A stretch of 36,914 nucleotides of DNA, taken from the NCBI GenBank assembly GCA_030432975.1, contig JAUILS010000009.1, positions 1 to 36,914 of the forward strand. Direction: 5' to 3'. The stretch comes from Actinomycetes bacterium. Its GTDB lineage: Bacteria; Actinomycetota; Actinomycetes; Propionibacteriales; Nocardioidaceae. The position numbers and the translations under genes were made by a program. Below are positions 9,203 to 17,236 of this stretch, piece after piece; the stretch's first letter is position 1; every line of letters begins with the position of its first letter. The notes beneath the pieces are model-generated. The model was given only the letters and a program-made list of their open reading frames with translations, was not told the origin of the DNA and made no database searches.

Positions 9203-9967
9203 GTGACCGCCCACGAGAGCCCCGTCGACCGCGTCGTCCAGCGCTTCGAGATCGACCGGGCGAGCCCGGTGCCGCTGTGGTTCCAGGCCGCCCAGCACCT
9301 GGAGGCCGCGATCGAGGGCGGCGACCTGCCGCCCGGCACCCTCTTCGAGAACGAGATCGTGCTGGCCGACCGGCTCGGCGTCTCCCGCCCGACCATGCGG
9401 CGAGCCTTCGAGCACCTCGTCGACAAGGGCCTCATCGTCCGGCGTCGCGGCATCGGCACGCGCGTGGTGCAGCCCAAGGTCCGGCGCCCGCTCGAGCTCA
9501 CCAGCCTCTACGACGACCTGTCCGGCAGCGGCCAGCGACCGACGACGGAGGTCCTGTCGTTCGACCAGGTGGGGGCCGACGCGGAGGTCGCGCACCGCCT
9601 GCGGCTCGACGAGGAGGACCCGGTCGTCCGCATCGAGCGCCTGCGCTCGGCCCGGGAGCACCCGATCGCGAAGATGACCAACTACCTGCCGGCCGGCATC
9701 GTCGACTTCACCGCCGACGACCTCGCCGAGTCCGGCCTCTACGCGCTGCTGCGCCGCGCCGGCGTGCACCTGCACTCGGCGACCCAGACGGTGGGCGCCC
9801 GGTCGGCCACCTCCGCGGAGAGCACGCTCCTCGGGGAGTCGCGCGGCGCCGCCCTGCTCACGATGCAGCGCGAGACGATGGACGAGACCGGCACGATCGT
9901 GGAGTACGCCACCCACCTGTACGCCGCCAGCCGCTACAGCTTCGAGATCCATCTGGTGCGCCCCTAG
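9203..9967 (+). CDS. GntR-family (HutC/UTRA) transcriptional regulator of inositol catabolism
   Basis: A 254-residue regulator with an N-terminal winged helix-turn-helix (about 25-90; recognition region LADRLGVSRPTMRRAFEHL) and a C-terminal UTRA ligand-binding domain (about 100-245), typical of the HutC subfamily that senses sugars or pathway intermediates. It is divergent from iolE, so it most likely represses the iolE operon and is relieved by inositol or an intermediate. The start chosen is GTG at 9203: it has no ribosome binding site, and CATACT sits 6 nt upstream, suggesting a leaderless mRNA. The stop codon overlaps the stop of the convergent SDR gene within the bases CTAG at 9964-9967. 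The inducer cannot be read from sequence. Confidence 0.9.
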   Translation: MTAHESPVDRVVQRFEIDRASPVPLWFQAAQHLEAAIEGGDLPPGTLFENEIVLADRLGVSRPTMRRAFEHLVDKGLIVRRRGIGTRVVQPKVRRPLELTSLYDDLSGSGQRPTTEVLSFDQVGADAEVAHRLRLDEEDPVVRIERLRSAREHPIAKMTNYLPAGIVDFTADDLAESGLYALLRRAGVHLHSATQTVGARSATSAESTLLGESRGAALLTMQRETMDETGTIVEYATHLYAASRYSFEIHLVRP

Positions 9968-10914
9968 CTCAACGGCACCGGGCTGCCCTGCTCCACCTCA
10001 CGGCGGAGCGCGCCCAGCTGCTCGTGGATCGTGTGGGTGCGCGTGCCCAGCGCCGCCATCGTCGCCTCGCCGGCGAGGCTCGTGTCGTAGGGCACCGGCG
10101 CCGGCAGCCGCGCCTCGTCGGGCGGCGGTCCGAAGTCGACCCGCTCGGCGTCGAGCCCGAACACCTCGCAGGTGGCCATCGCCAGCTCGCGCCTGGTGAC
10201 CGCCGTCCCCCCGGCAAAGTGGAGGATGCCGTCGACGCCGCGGTCGACCGCGCGTCCGAGCAGCGCGCCGATCTCCGGGGAGACGATCGGTGTGGCCACC
10301 GCGTTGATGTGCGGGTCCTCCCACACGGTGAAGCGCCGCCCGTCGCGCAGCGCCTCCACGAGGGCCAGCACGAAGTAGCCGAAGCCGACGTCCTGGGAGC
10401 GCGGCCCCTCCTGCTGCGTCTGGTGGAGCCCCTGCACTCCCCCGACCCGGGCCACGAACCCCGCAGCGGCCCGCTCCAGGACGACGAGCTCCGAGGCCGC
10501 CTTGAGGAACCCGTAGAGGTTCACCGGGTTGGGCGGCTCGTCCTCGGGCACCAGGTGGCCGGTGCCGTCGAAGACCCAGTCGGTCGAGACGTAGCCGACC
10601 CGGCTGCCGGTCAGGTTGGCCGCGTCGACGACCCGGCGGGTCAGCCCCACGTAGCCGTCCCAGGCGGTTCGCCGGTCGGCGTACATCCCGTGGAAGTCGT
10701 TCATGATGGCGAGGTGCGCCACGGCGTCGCAGCCGTCGAGCCCGCGCGCCAGCGAGTCGCGGTCGCCGGTGTCCACGAGCGTGGTCGGCCAGGGGAAGCC
10801 GGGGCCGACGTCGCGGCGGACCAGGCACACGACGTCGTGCCCCTGGCCGGCCAGCACCGACGCCACCGTGCCGCCCACGAAGCCGGTGCCCCCGGTGACC
10901 GCGATCCGCGCCAT
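9964..10914 (-). CDS. Extended SDR / RmlD-like NAD(P)-dependent sugar oxidoreductase of unknown role
   Basis: A 316-residue extended short-chain dehydrogenase related to dTDP-4-dehydrorhamnose reductases and NAD-dependent epimerases. The nucleotide-binding motif TGGTGFVGG is at 7-15, the active-site Ser/Thr lies in YVSTDWVFDGTG (108-119), and the catalytic pair is Y134-x3-K138 in YGFLK; all key residues are intact. It is the last gene of the transporter operon, 2 bases after the iolG-like stop. No known step of the standard myo-inositol pathway needs it, so it may epimerise or oxidise another cyclitol or process a sugar that enters through the same importer. It shows no partner genes for dTDP-rhamnose synthesis. 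The function is unassigned. Confidence 0.85.
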   Translation of the reverse strand: MARIAVTGGTGFVGGTVASVLAGQGHDVVCLVRRDVGPGFPWPTTLVDTGDRDSLARGLDGCDAVAHLAIMNDFHGMYADRRTAWDGYVGLTRRVVDAANLTGSRVGYVSTDWVFDGTGHLVPEDEPPNPVNLYGFLKAASELVVLERAAAGFVARVGGVQGLHQTQQEGPRSQDVGFGYFVLALVEALRDGRRFTVWEDPHINAVATPIVSPEIGALLGRAVDRGVDGILHFAGGTAVTRRELAMATCEVFGLDAERVDFGPPPDEARLPAPVPYDTSLAGEATMAALGTRTHTIHEQLGALRREVEQGSPVPLS

Positions 10915-10916
10915 GG

Positions 10917-11969
10917 TCAGTCGAGCTCCGTGACCCGCACCGGGCGGCCCTCGCGCAGCGAGAGACCGGCCGCCAGCGCGACGGCGGTGGTCGCGCGCGC
11001 GTCCTCGATCCCCGACGGCGACGGGCCGCCCTCGGTGAGGTAGGAGTGGAACGCCGTCCACTCCTGCCGGTAGGACTCGAGATAGCGCTCGAGGAAGAAC
11101 CACGGCAGCGGCTCGGCGGTGGTCGCCTCGCGGGTACGCCGCCAGCCGGCGTGGCGGGCGGGGTTGTCCGAGACCGCCATCCCCTGCGAGCCGAACGCCT
11201 CGACCCGCTGGTCGAAGCCGTAGACCGCCTCGCGGCTGTTGTCGATGGCCGTGAGCGTGCCGTCGGCGTGGGTCAGCATCGTGATCGCGGTGTCGACGTC
11301 GCCGGCCTCGCCGATCCGCGGGTCGACGCGCACGGCCCCCTGGGCGTAGACCTCGACGACCTCACTCCCGACGACGTAGCCCGCCATGTCGAAGTCGTGG
11401 ATCGCCATGTCGAGGAAGATGCCGCCACTGACGGCGATGTACTCGGGCGGCGGCGGGGCGGGGTCGCGACTGGTGATGCGCAGCACGTGGAGGTCGCCGA
11501 CGCCGCCCTCGGCGACGCAGTCGCGGACCGACTTGTGGCCGGGGTCGAAGCGGCGGTTGAAGCCGATCATGAACGGCACGCCGGCCCGCTGGACCGCGGT
11601 GACGGCACGGTCGACCTGCGCGAGGTCCAGGCTCACCGGCTTCTCGCAGAAGATCGCCTTGCCCGCCTCGGCGGCCGCGACCACCAGGTCCACGTGGGTG
11701 TCGGTGCTGGAGCAGATGGCGACGGCATCAACGTCGGCGGCGGCCAGCAGCTCCTCGATGGTGGCCGTGCGGGCGCCGGTGGTGGCGGCGACCCCCTCGG
11801 CGGCGGCGGGCACCGCGTCGGCGACGACCGTCAGCCGGAAGCCCGGCACGTCGGTCGAGATCAGGTCGGCGTGCATCCGGCCGATCCGGCCGCAGCCGAT
11901 CAGACCGATGCGCACCGTCGCGAGCTCCGGCCCGGCCTCGACGCCGAACCCTGCATCACGGTTGGTCAT
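10917..11969 (-). CDS. iolG: myo-Inositol 2-dehydrogenase-like Gfo/Idh/MocA oxidoreductase (IolG)
   Basis: A 350-residue NAD-dependent dehydrogenase, the best candidate in the window for oxidising myo-inositol to scyllo-inosose. The Rossmann motif GLIGCGRIGRMHAD (about 22-35) is followed by the catalytic-lysine motif E109-K110-P111, and the active-site residues fall in LDMAIHDFDMAGY. The stretch GFNRRFDP is characteristic of inositol dehydrogenases. It has a roughly 18-residue N-terminal extension compared with typical IolG (about 335 residues). A shorter start is not obvious, and the ATG at 11969 overlaps the stop of the upstream gene (ATGA), which supports it. D-chiro-inositol or other isomers may also be substrates. 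Confidence 0.9.
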   Translation of the reverse strand: MTNRDAGFGVEAGPELATVRIGLIGCGRIGRMHADLISTDVPGFRLTVVADAVPAAAEGVAATTGARTATIEELLAAADVDAVAICSSTDTHVDLVVAAAEAGKAIFCEKPVSLDLAQVDRAVTAVQRAGVPFMIGFNRRFDPGHKSVRDCVAEGGVGDLHVLRITSRDPAPPPPEYIAVSGGIFLDMAIHDFDMAGYVVGSEVVEVYAQGAVRVDPRIGEAGDVDTAITMLTHADGTLTAIDNSREAVYGFDQRVEAFGSQGMAVSDNPARHAGWRRTREATTAEPLPWFFLERYLESYRQEWTAFHSYLTEGGPSPSGIEDARATTAVALAAGLSLREGRPVRVTELD

Positions 11970-13126
11970 GACACGCTCACCCACTGTCCTGTCTGATGTG
12001 AGGTCACCATCGCGTCCAGCGCCGTGGCACTGGCGACGGCGTCGTCGAGGGTGGCCAGCTCCGCCGGCTGCCCCGCGATGGCGAGGATGAAGTGGTGGGC
12101 CTCGACGACCTTCGTGTCGTCGTAGCCCATGGCGAGCCCCGCGCCCGGCTGGAACGCGGCGTACTCCCCGTCGCCCGGTTCGCTGAAGACGGTGCTCGTC
12201 GGCTGGTTGGCGTACTGCTCTCCGGCCGAGACCTGCAGCTCGCCCGGGCGGCGGAAGTCCCACCGCACCAGGCCTTTCGTCCCGTGGACCTCCACGGCGT
12301 AGTTGTTCTGCTCGCCGACGGCACCGCGGTCGGCCTCGCAGACACTCAGCACCCCGGAGGCCATCCGCACCAGGGCGACGACGTAGTCCTCGTTCTCGAC
12401 CTCGCCGAAGCTGAGCCCGGGGTCGTCGACGTCGAGGACGGCGTAGTGACCCTGGGTCTCCGCGACGGGTCGCCGCGGGATGTGGATCGCCGTCTGCGCT
12501 GTGAGGGCCTGGATGTCGCCCAGCAGGAAGCGGAGCAGGTCGACGCCGTGCGAGGCCAGGTCGCCGAGCACGCCGTGGCCGCCTCGGTCGACGGCGTAGC
12601 GCCAGGACAGCGGGCTGCCGGGGTGCGCGGCATAGTCGGTGAAGAGCTGAGCGTGCGCATGGGTCGGGGTGCCGATCGCGCCCTCGGCGATCAGCCGTCG
12701 AGCACGCGCGACGGCCGGCACGTGACGGTAGTTGAAGCCCACGCAGGCCACCACCCCGGCCGCGGCTACCGCGTCGCGCACCGCCGTCGCATCGGCGGCA
12801 CTCAGCCCCACCGGCTTCTCGATCCACAGGTGCTTGCCGGCCTCGGCGACGGCGACCCCGATCTCCCGGTGCAGGAAGTTGGGCGCCGTGACGCTCACGG
12901 CGTCGATCGTCGGGTCGGCCAGCAGCTCGCGCCAGTCGGCGTACGCCGTGGGGTCGCCGTGGGACCGGGCGAAGGCCTCGGCGGCGGGGCCGACCGCGTC
13001 CGCCACCGCTGCCACCATCGGTCGGACCGGCAGGTCCGGCCAGTGCTGCGCGAGTCGCTGGAAGGCCCGTGCGTGGACGTGGCCCATCCAGCCGGCGCCG
13101 ATGACGCCGACACGAAGTGTCTCCAT
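11966..13126 (-). CDS. Gfo/Idh/MocA family oxidoreductase, third dehydrogenase of the island
   Basis: A 386-residue NAD(P)-dependent sugar or cyclitol dehydrogenase. It shows the Rossmann motif GVIGAGWMGHVHA (7-19), the EKP motif at 103-105 (WIEKPVGLS), the GFNYRH segment and an active-site Asp/His in LGDLASHGVDLLR. It is longer than IolG and of a different branch, close to the family that often accompanies ABC sugar importers. A modest ribosome binding site (AGGAAC) precedes the ATG at 13126, which lies 30 bases downstream of the ATPase stop. Its presence beside IolG-like and IolW-like enzymes suggests use of several inositol stereoisomers or derivatives. The exact substrate is unknown. Confidence 0.88.
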   Translation of the reverse strand: METLRVGVIGAGWMGHVHARAFQRLAQHWPDLPVRPMVAAVADAVGPAAEAFARSHGDPTAYADWRELLADPTIDAVSVTAPNFLHREIGVAVAEAGKHLWIEKPVGLSAADATAVRDAVAAAGVVACVGFNYRHVPAVARARRLIAEGAIGTPTHAHAQLFTDYAAHPGSPLSWRYAVDRGGHGVLGDLASHGVDLLRFLLGDIQALTAQTAIHIPRRPVAETQGHYAVLDVDDPGLSFGEVENEDYVVALVRMASGVLSVCEADRGAVGEQNNYAVEVHGTKGLVRWDFRRPGELQVSAGEQYANQPTSTVFSEPGDGEYAAFQPGAGLAMGYDDTKVVEAHHFILAIAGQPAELATLDDAVASATALDAMVTSHQTGQWVSVS

Positions 13127-13156
13127 CGGGGTTCCTGTCAGATGGTCGTGCGGCCG

Positions 13157-13945
13157 TCAGGCCGACTCGAGCTCGTGGGCGAGGGCCTCCAGCTCCGCGC
13201 CACCGGCCATCGCCTGGACCAGCTCCTCGCGCTCGACCTTGCCCTTGACGAACTCGTTGGTCAGCCGGCCTCGGTTGAGCAGATAGAACCGGTCGCCCAC
13301 CATGAACGCGTGGTGCGGGTTGTGGGTGATGAACACCACCGCGACGCCCCGCTGCTTGGCCTGCCGGATGTACTTCAACACCACGCCGGACTGCTTGACG
13401 CCGAGCGCGCTGGTGGGCTCGTCGAGGATGAGCACCTTCGCGCCGAAGTGCACGGCCCGAGCGATCGCGACGGCCTGCCGCTCGCCGCCCGAGAGGGTGC
13501 CGACCGGCTGCTCGAGGTCGCGGATGTCGATGCCCATGTTGAGCAGCTCCTCGCGGCACACCTCCCGCGCCTTGCGGGCGTCGAGCGTGCGCAACGGGGT
13601 GAGTGGCTCGTTGCCGAGGAAGAAGTTGCGCCACACCGACATCAGGGGCACGGTCGCCAGGTCCTGGAACACCGTGGCGATGCCGGCGCCCAGCGCCTCG
13701 CGGGGCGAGGTGAAGTCGTGCCTCTCGCCGGCGACGTAGAGGTGACCCTCCGTCGCCTGATGGACGCCGCTGAGGATCTTGATCAGCGTCGACTTGCCGG
13801 CACCGTTGTCACCCAGGACGCAGGTCACGGTGCCCGGGTCGACGTGGAGGGAGATGTCGCGCAGCGCGAGCACGCTGCCGAACGTCTTGCTGACGTCCTT
13901 GAGCTGCAGGGCCGGGGTGACGGCGCCGTCTTCGGTGGTGGTCAT
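13157..13945 (-). CDS. Sugar/inositol ABC transporter ATP-binding protein (single nucleotide-binding domain)
   Basis: A 262-residue ATPase that would energise cyclitol uptake at the inner face of the membrane. It has Walker A GDNGAGKS (45-52), a Q-loop in TVFQDL, the signature LSGGERQ (151-157), Walker B VLILDEP (171-177) and the H-loop FITHNPHH. Most CUT2 carbohydrate importers use a tandem ATPase of about 500 residues; this protein has only one domain and would act as a homodimer, as in the short FrcA-like branch. It overlaps the permease stop by 4 bases (ATGA). It is complete, not a truncation: the frame has its own start and stop and a normal C-terminal extension. Confidence 0.93.
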   Translation of the reverse strand: MTTTEDGAVTPALQLKDVSKTFGSVLALRDISLHVDPGTVTCVLGDNGAGKSTLIKILSGVHQATEGHLYVAGERHDFTSPREALGAGIATVFQDLATVPLMSVWRNFFLGNEPLTPLRTLDARKAREVCREELLNMGIDIRDLEQPVGTLSGGERQAVAIARAVHFGAKVLILDEPTSALGVKQSGVVLKYIRQAKQRGVAVVFITHNPHHAFMVGDRFYLLNRGRLTNEFVKGKVEREELVQAMAGGAELEALAHELESA

Positions 13946-14964
13946 TTGCGTGCCCCCTGGGCCCGACGGCCGATGTAGGTGTTGACGAGGACGGCGATGA
14001 AGAGGATCACGCCGAGGAAGAGGAAGGTCCAGTCGGTGTTCCAGCCGGCGAAGGCGATGCCGATGAACGCCATGCCGATGATCGAGGCGCCGATGCTGGC
14101 GCCGATCGCGGAGCCGTAGCCGCCGGTCAGCAGGCAGCCGCCGACCACTGCGGCGATGATGAAGGTGAACTCCTCACCGACGCCCTGACCCGCCTGCATC
14201 GACCGGAGCCGGACCAGGTTGATGATGCCCACCAAGGCCGCCGCCATCGACGTGCACACGAAGAGCGAGATCTTGGTGCGCCTCACCGGCACACCGGTGT
14301 TGCGGGCGGCGATCTTGTCGCCCCCGACGGCGTAGATCCAGTTGCCGAACCTGGAGCGGGTGAGGACGAACGTCGCCACCGCGGTGATCAGCAGCCACCA
14401 GACGACGGCGATGTAGAAGCCACTGCCGAACTGCGAGGCGAAGACCGCCTTGGCCGAGTCGTAGCCGTCGACCCGGTCGGTGTCCGTCAGCAGCTTGGTG
14501 ACGCCGAGGTTGATGCCGCGGAGCGAGAAGAACATCGCCAGCGTGACGATGAACGACGGCAGTCCGGTCAGCATCACCAGCCATCCGTTGATCAGCCCGA
14601 TGCCGGCGGCGAAGGCGAAGGTGAGGAGGATGGCCGGCCACAAGCCGAGGCCGTACTCCGTGGCGAGCAGCCCGGCCAGCAGGCCGGAGGTGCCGACCAT
14701 GACGCCGGCGCTCAGGTCGAACTCGCCGCCGATCATCAGCAGCGCCACGGGCACGGCGACGATGCCGGTCGTGGCGGCGACGCTGGTCCAGTTGGCCAGG
14801 CCGCCCATCGTCGCGAACTGACCGGTCTGGTCGGCGACGGCGAAGAGCGTGAAGACCACGACCGCACCGAGCAGGGCGCCCAGCTCGGGGCGACGAAGCA
14901 GGCGGGTGAGGGTCGAGACGTGGGCGAGGCGCTCGTCGCTGGGCGCCGCGGTCGTTGCGGACAT
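13942..14964 (-). CDS. Sugar/inositol ABC transporter permease (CUT2, RbsC-like)
   Basis: A 340-residue membrane protein of the RbsC/branched permease family. About 8-10 hydrophobic segments are visible, starting at about residue 29 ([18 protein letters not shown]). The signature [16 protein letters not shown] is the conserved loop of this family, and [16 protein letters not shown] is the usual ATPase-contacting region. A strong ribosome binding site (AGGAGG) lies 6 bases before the ATG at 14964. It is separated from the upstream binding-protein gene by 117 bases containing hairpins, so expression is probably lower than for the lipoprotein. With the adjacent ATPase and lipoprotein it forms one importer whose substrate is inferred to be an inositol. 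Confidence 0.94.
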   Translation of the reverse strand: MSATTAAPSDERLAHVSTLTRLLRRPELGALLGAVVVFTLFAVADQTGQFATMGGLANWTSVAATTGIVAVPVALLMIGGEFDLSAGVMVGTSGLLAGLLATEYGLGLWPAILLTFAFAAGIGLINGWLVMLTGLPSFIVTLAMFFSLRGINLGVTKLLTDTDRVDGYDSAKAVFASQFGSGFYIAVVWWLLITAVATFVLTRSRFGNWIYAVGGDKIAARNTGVPVRRTKISLFVCTSMAAALVGIINLVRLRSMQAGQGVGEEFTFIIAAVVGGCLLTGGYGSAIGASIGASIIGMAFIGIAFAGWNTDWTFLFLGVILFIAVLVNTYIGRRAQGARK

Positions 14965-15038
14965 GGTGACCTCCTGGCTGTGGAATCGCGGGCACCCGGT
15001 CGGCGGGTGCTGTCGCGACGTCCGTCGCGACCGGGGTG

Positions 15039-15073
15039 CCCGTGGCGGGGCGGGGCCGCCGCCCCGCCACGGG
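15039..15073. terminator. 15-bp perfect hairpin between binding-protein and permease genes
   Basis: CCCGTGGCGGGGCGG (15039-15053) pairs perfectly with 15059-15073 around a 5-base loop. It begins only 9 bases after the binding-protein stop. There is no U-tract. Two further small hairpins lie closer to the permease: 14992-14998 with 15004-15010, and the palindromic octamer GTCGCGAC present twice at 15012-15019 and 15024-15031. The likely effect is partial termination or protection of the upstream mRNA end, giving more binding protein than membrane subunits. Confidence 0.75.
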
Positions 15074-15081
15074 ACGTGGGA

Positions 15082-16062
15082 CTAGCGGGTGCCGTCCTCC
15101 GCCAGCTGCTGGACCAGCTCGGCGTTGTCGGAGGTGACGAAGCCGGGGCCGGTGTACATCGGCTGGCCGCCGCCGAGCTCGTGGCCGTTGGTCTGGTTGA
15201 GGTAGAGCAGGACGACGGACAGGTAGCCCTGGGCGTACTGCTGCTGGTCGATCGCGAACGCGAGGTTGCCGTCGATGATCGCCTGGACGGCGTCACCGGA
15301 CAGGTCGACGGTGCCGTTGATGATGTCGCGACCGGCGGCGTCGGAGGCCGGGACCGCCGCACCGGTGGCGATGTCGGCGTTCAGCGAGAACACCGCGTCG
15401 ATCGACGAGTCGGCCTTGAGCTTGGCCTCGATCTCGGCCTGGCTCTTGCCGATGTCGGCGAGACCGGACGAGAGCTGCAGGTTCTCGACGTTGCCGAAGG
15501 TGTCCTTGGCGCCGTCGCAGCGCTCCTGGAGACCGATGTTGTTGGCCTCCTGGATCGGGCAGAGCACCTTGGTGGCGCCGAGCTCCTTGAACTTGTTGCC
15601 GGCCTCCTGGCCGGCGATGAACTCGTCCTGGCCGACGTGGGTGAAGGCACCCAGGTCCTTGAAGACCGCGCTGCCGGAGTTCATCGTCACGAAGGGGATG
15701 CCCGCGGCCGTCGCCTGCTCGAGCGCCCCGGCGATCGCGTCCGGGTTGGGGGCCGACACGGCGATCGCCTGGCATCCGGCCGTCACGCCGGCCTCGATGA
15801 ACTGGGCCTGCGCCTCGGGGTCGTTGTTGGACTCCTGGTAGTCCAGCTCGACGCCGAGGTCCTCCGCGGCCTTCTCGGCACCGGCCTTGGCCACCGACCA
15901 GAAGCCACCGCCGTCGCCGTGGGTGTACATGCAGATCTTGATGTCGGCGTTGTCGCCGCTTCCGCTGCTCTCGGTGTCCGAGTCACCGTCGCCGCTGCCG
16001 CAGGCGGACAGGACCAGGGTCGCCGCCAGTGCGACGGCCAGACCCAGCTTGGGAGCCTTCAT
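15082..16062 (-). CDS. Substrate-binding lipoprotein of a sugar/inositol ABC importer
   Basis: A 326-residue periplasmic-binding-protein-like lipoprotein of the ribose/inositol class. The signal peptide (1-20) ends in the lipobox LSAC with the lipidated C21, followed by a Ser/Gly/Asp-rich linker. The mature domain shows SNNDPEAQAQFIEAGV, AIAVSAPNPDAI, GIPFVTMNSG, HVGQDEFIAGQEAGNK and DSSIDAVFSLNAD, all in the usual order of the RbsB-like fold. It is the first gene of its operon and has a strong ribosome binding site (AGGAGG) before the ATG. The divergent lacI-type gene and a palindrome at 16127-16140 indicate local repression. Inositol as ligand is inferred from the surrounding genes. Confidence 0.93.
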   Translation of the reverse strand: MKAPKLGLAVALAATLVLSACGSGDGDSDTESSGSGDNADIKICMYTHGDGGGFWSVAKAGAEKAAEDLGVELDYQESNNDPEAQAQFIEAGVTAGCQAIAVSAPNPDAIAGALEQATAAGIPFVTMNSGSAVFKDLGAFTHVGQDEFIAGQEAGNKFKELGATKVLCPIQEANNIGLQERCDGAKDTFGNVENLQLSSGLADIGKSQAEIEAKLKADSSIDAVFSLNADIATGAAVPASDAAGRDIINGTVDLSGDAVQAIIDGNLAFAIDQQQYAQGYLSVVLLYLNQTNGHELGGGQPMYTGPGFVTSDNAELVQQLAEDGTR

Positions 16063-16126
16063 GCTTCCTCCTTCGTCGCGGGCCGGGCCCGCCTGCGCCC
16101 TCTGCGCACTTGACGCGCTCTACTCG

Positions 16127-16140
16127 TTAGCGCGCGCTAA
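16127..16140. promoter_or_regulatory. Perfect 14-bp palindromic LacI-type operator
   Basis: TTAGCGCGCGCTAA is a perfect palindrome with the central CG expected of LacI-family operators. It lies in the divergent gap between the binding-protein gene and the lacI-type gene. A minus-strand -10-like CAGTAT at 16145-16150 would start transcription at about 16138, inside the palindrome, which is a classic steric repression geometry. Confidence 0.75.
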
Positions 16141-16144
16141 TGGG

Positions 16145-16150
16145 ATACTG
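16145..16150 (-). promoter_or_regulatory. Putative -10 element for the transporter operon
   Basis: CAGTAT on the minus strand matches TATAAT at four positions, including the key A2 and T6. It would give a leader of about 75 nt before the binding-protein ATG and place the start site within the LacI-type palindrome. A confident -35 box is not seen. Confidence 0.4.
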
Positions 16151-16164
16151 TGGCGGCGATCACT

Positions 16165-16209
16165 TTGTCGTGACAAGGGTCACGTCCTGTCCGTTACCGA
16201 ACCGTTACC
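16165..16209. promoter_or_regulatory. Second inverted repeat and direct repeats upstream of the lacI-type gene
   Basis: TTGTC-GT-GACAA (16165-16176) is a short inverted repeat, and CCGTTACC occurs twice (16191-16198 and 16202-16209) at an 11-base spacing, about one helical turn. They lie between the operator and the lacI-type start codon at 16221, so they could be additional regulator sites. Evidence is limited to symmetry and position. Confidence 0.35.
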
Positions 16210-16220
16210 AACGAGGGGTC

Positions 16221-17216
16221 ATGAGGCCGACGCAGGTGGACGTGGCGCGCCGCGCGAACGTCTCGCGAGCCCTCGTGTCCCTGGTCATGCGCGACGCCCC
16301 GAACGTGTCGGACCGCAGCCGTCGCAAGGTGCTCAAGGCAGCCGAGGAGCTCGGCTACCGCCCCAACGCCTTCGCACGCTCGCTCGCGAGCAAGCAGGTG
16401 AGCACCATCGGGGTGCTCATCAACGACGTGACCAACCCCTACTTCGGGCTGGTCTACGCATCCTTCGCCGCGGCGGCCGAGCAGGCGGGCTACGACCTGC
16501 TCGTCGCTCCGGGGATCAGGTCCGCCAGCAAGGAGGTCGCCCTGGTCGACACGCTGCTCGAGCACCGGGTCGCGGGCCTGGCCCTGCTCAGCCCGATCAT
16601 GGCCACGGCCGACCTGCGGCGCATCACCGGCGCCTGGCCGTCGGTCATCGTCGGCAGCGAGGTCTCGCTCGCCGACGTCGACGTCGTCACCACCGACGAG
16701 CGCCAGGCAGCAGCCGCCGTCGTGGAGCACCTCACGGGCCTGGGACACCGCGACATCGTCCATGTGACAGGCGGCAACAACCGGGCCGCGCGCGGCCGCG
16801 CCACGGCGTACCGGCAGGCGATGAAGAGCGTCGGGCTCGATCCCGTCGAGGTCCGCGGCACCTTCACCGACCAGGGGGGTCGTGACGCCGCCGGCGCCAT
16901 CCTGGCGCTCCCCCGTCGCCCCACGGCCGTCATCGCCGCCAACGACCTGATCGCCGTCGGCGCCATCGGCGTCTTCCGCTCCTCGGGTCTGCGGGTGCCG
17001 GAGGACATCAGCGTCGTCGGCTACGACGACTCGCAGATCGCATCCCTGGAGCTGGTCCAGCTCACGAGCGTGCGCCAGCCGGTCGAGCAGTTCGGCGCCG
17101 AGGCCGTGGAGATGCTCACCGAGCGGATCGCCGGCCACCAGTCGGGAAGCGTGGTGCAGCGCCTGGCCACGACGCTGGTCGAACGCGCCACGACGGGGCC
17201 GGCGCTTCGGCGCTGA
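16221..17216 (+). CDS. LacI-family transcriptional regulator of the inositol transporter operon
   Basis: A 331-residue LacI/GalR repressor. The N-terminal helix-turn-helix is VDVARRANVSRALVSLVMR (6-24), the hinge region covers about 44-60 (GYRPNAFARSLASKQ), and the rest is a periplasmic-binding-protein-like effector domain with TIGVLINDVTNPYFG, VVGYDD and VRQPVEQFGAEA. The ATG at 16221 is chosen because it has an upstream GAGGGG site and gives the canonical N-terminus; an earlier in-frame start at 16140 would add 27 residues overlapping the operator region. It is divergent from the binding-protein gene, so repression through the palindrome at 16127-16140 is likely. It ends 20 bases from the convergent rip1 stop. 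The effector is unknown, probably an inositol. Confidence 0.92.
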   Translation: MRPTQVDVARRANVSRALVSLVMRDAPNVSDRSRRKVLKAAEELGYRPNAFARSLASKQVSTIGVLINDVTNPYFGLVYASFAAAAEQAGYDLLVAPGIRSASKEVALVDTLLEHRVAGLALLSPIMATADLRRITGAWPSVIVGSEVSLADVDVVTTDERQAAAAVVEHLTGLGHRDIVHVTGGNNRAARGRATAYRQAMKSVGLDPVEVRGTFTDQGGRDAAGAILALPRRPTAVIAANDLIAVGAIGVFRSSGLRVPEDISVVGYDDSQIASLELVQLTSVRQPVEQFGAEAVEMLTERIAGHQSGSVVQRLATTLVERATTGPALRR

Positions 17217-17236
17217 CGGCAGCGGCGTGACCTGCG

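Noticed and set aside
13157-13945. Truncated (half) sugar-importer ATPase pseudogene
   Set aside because: It has intact Walker A, signature, Walker B and H-loop motifs, a proper start overlapping the permease stop, and its own stop. It is a complete single-domain ATPase.
16140-16220. Longer N-terminus for the LacI-type regulator (start at 16140)
   Set aside because: The 27 extra residues precede the canonical helix-turn-helix start and would overlap the operator and repeats. The ATG at 16221 has a ribosome binding site.
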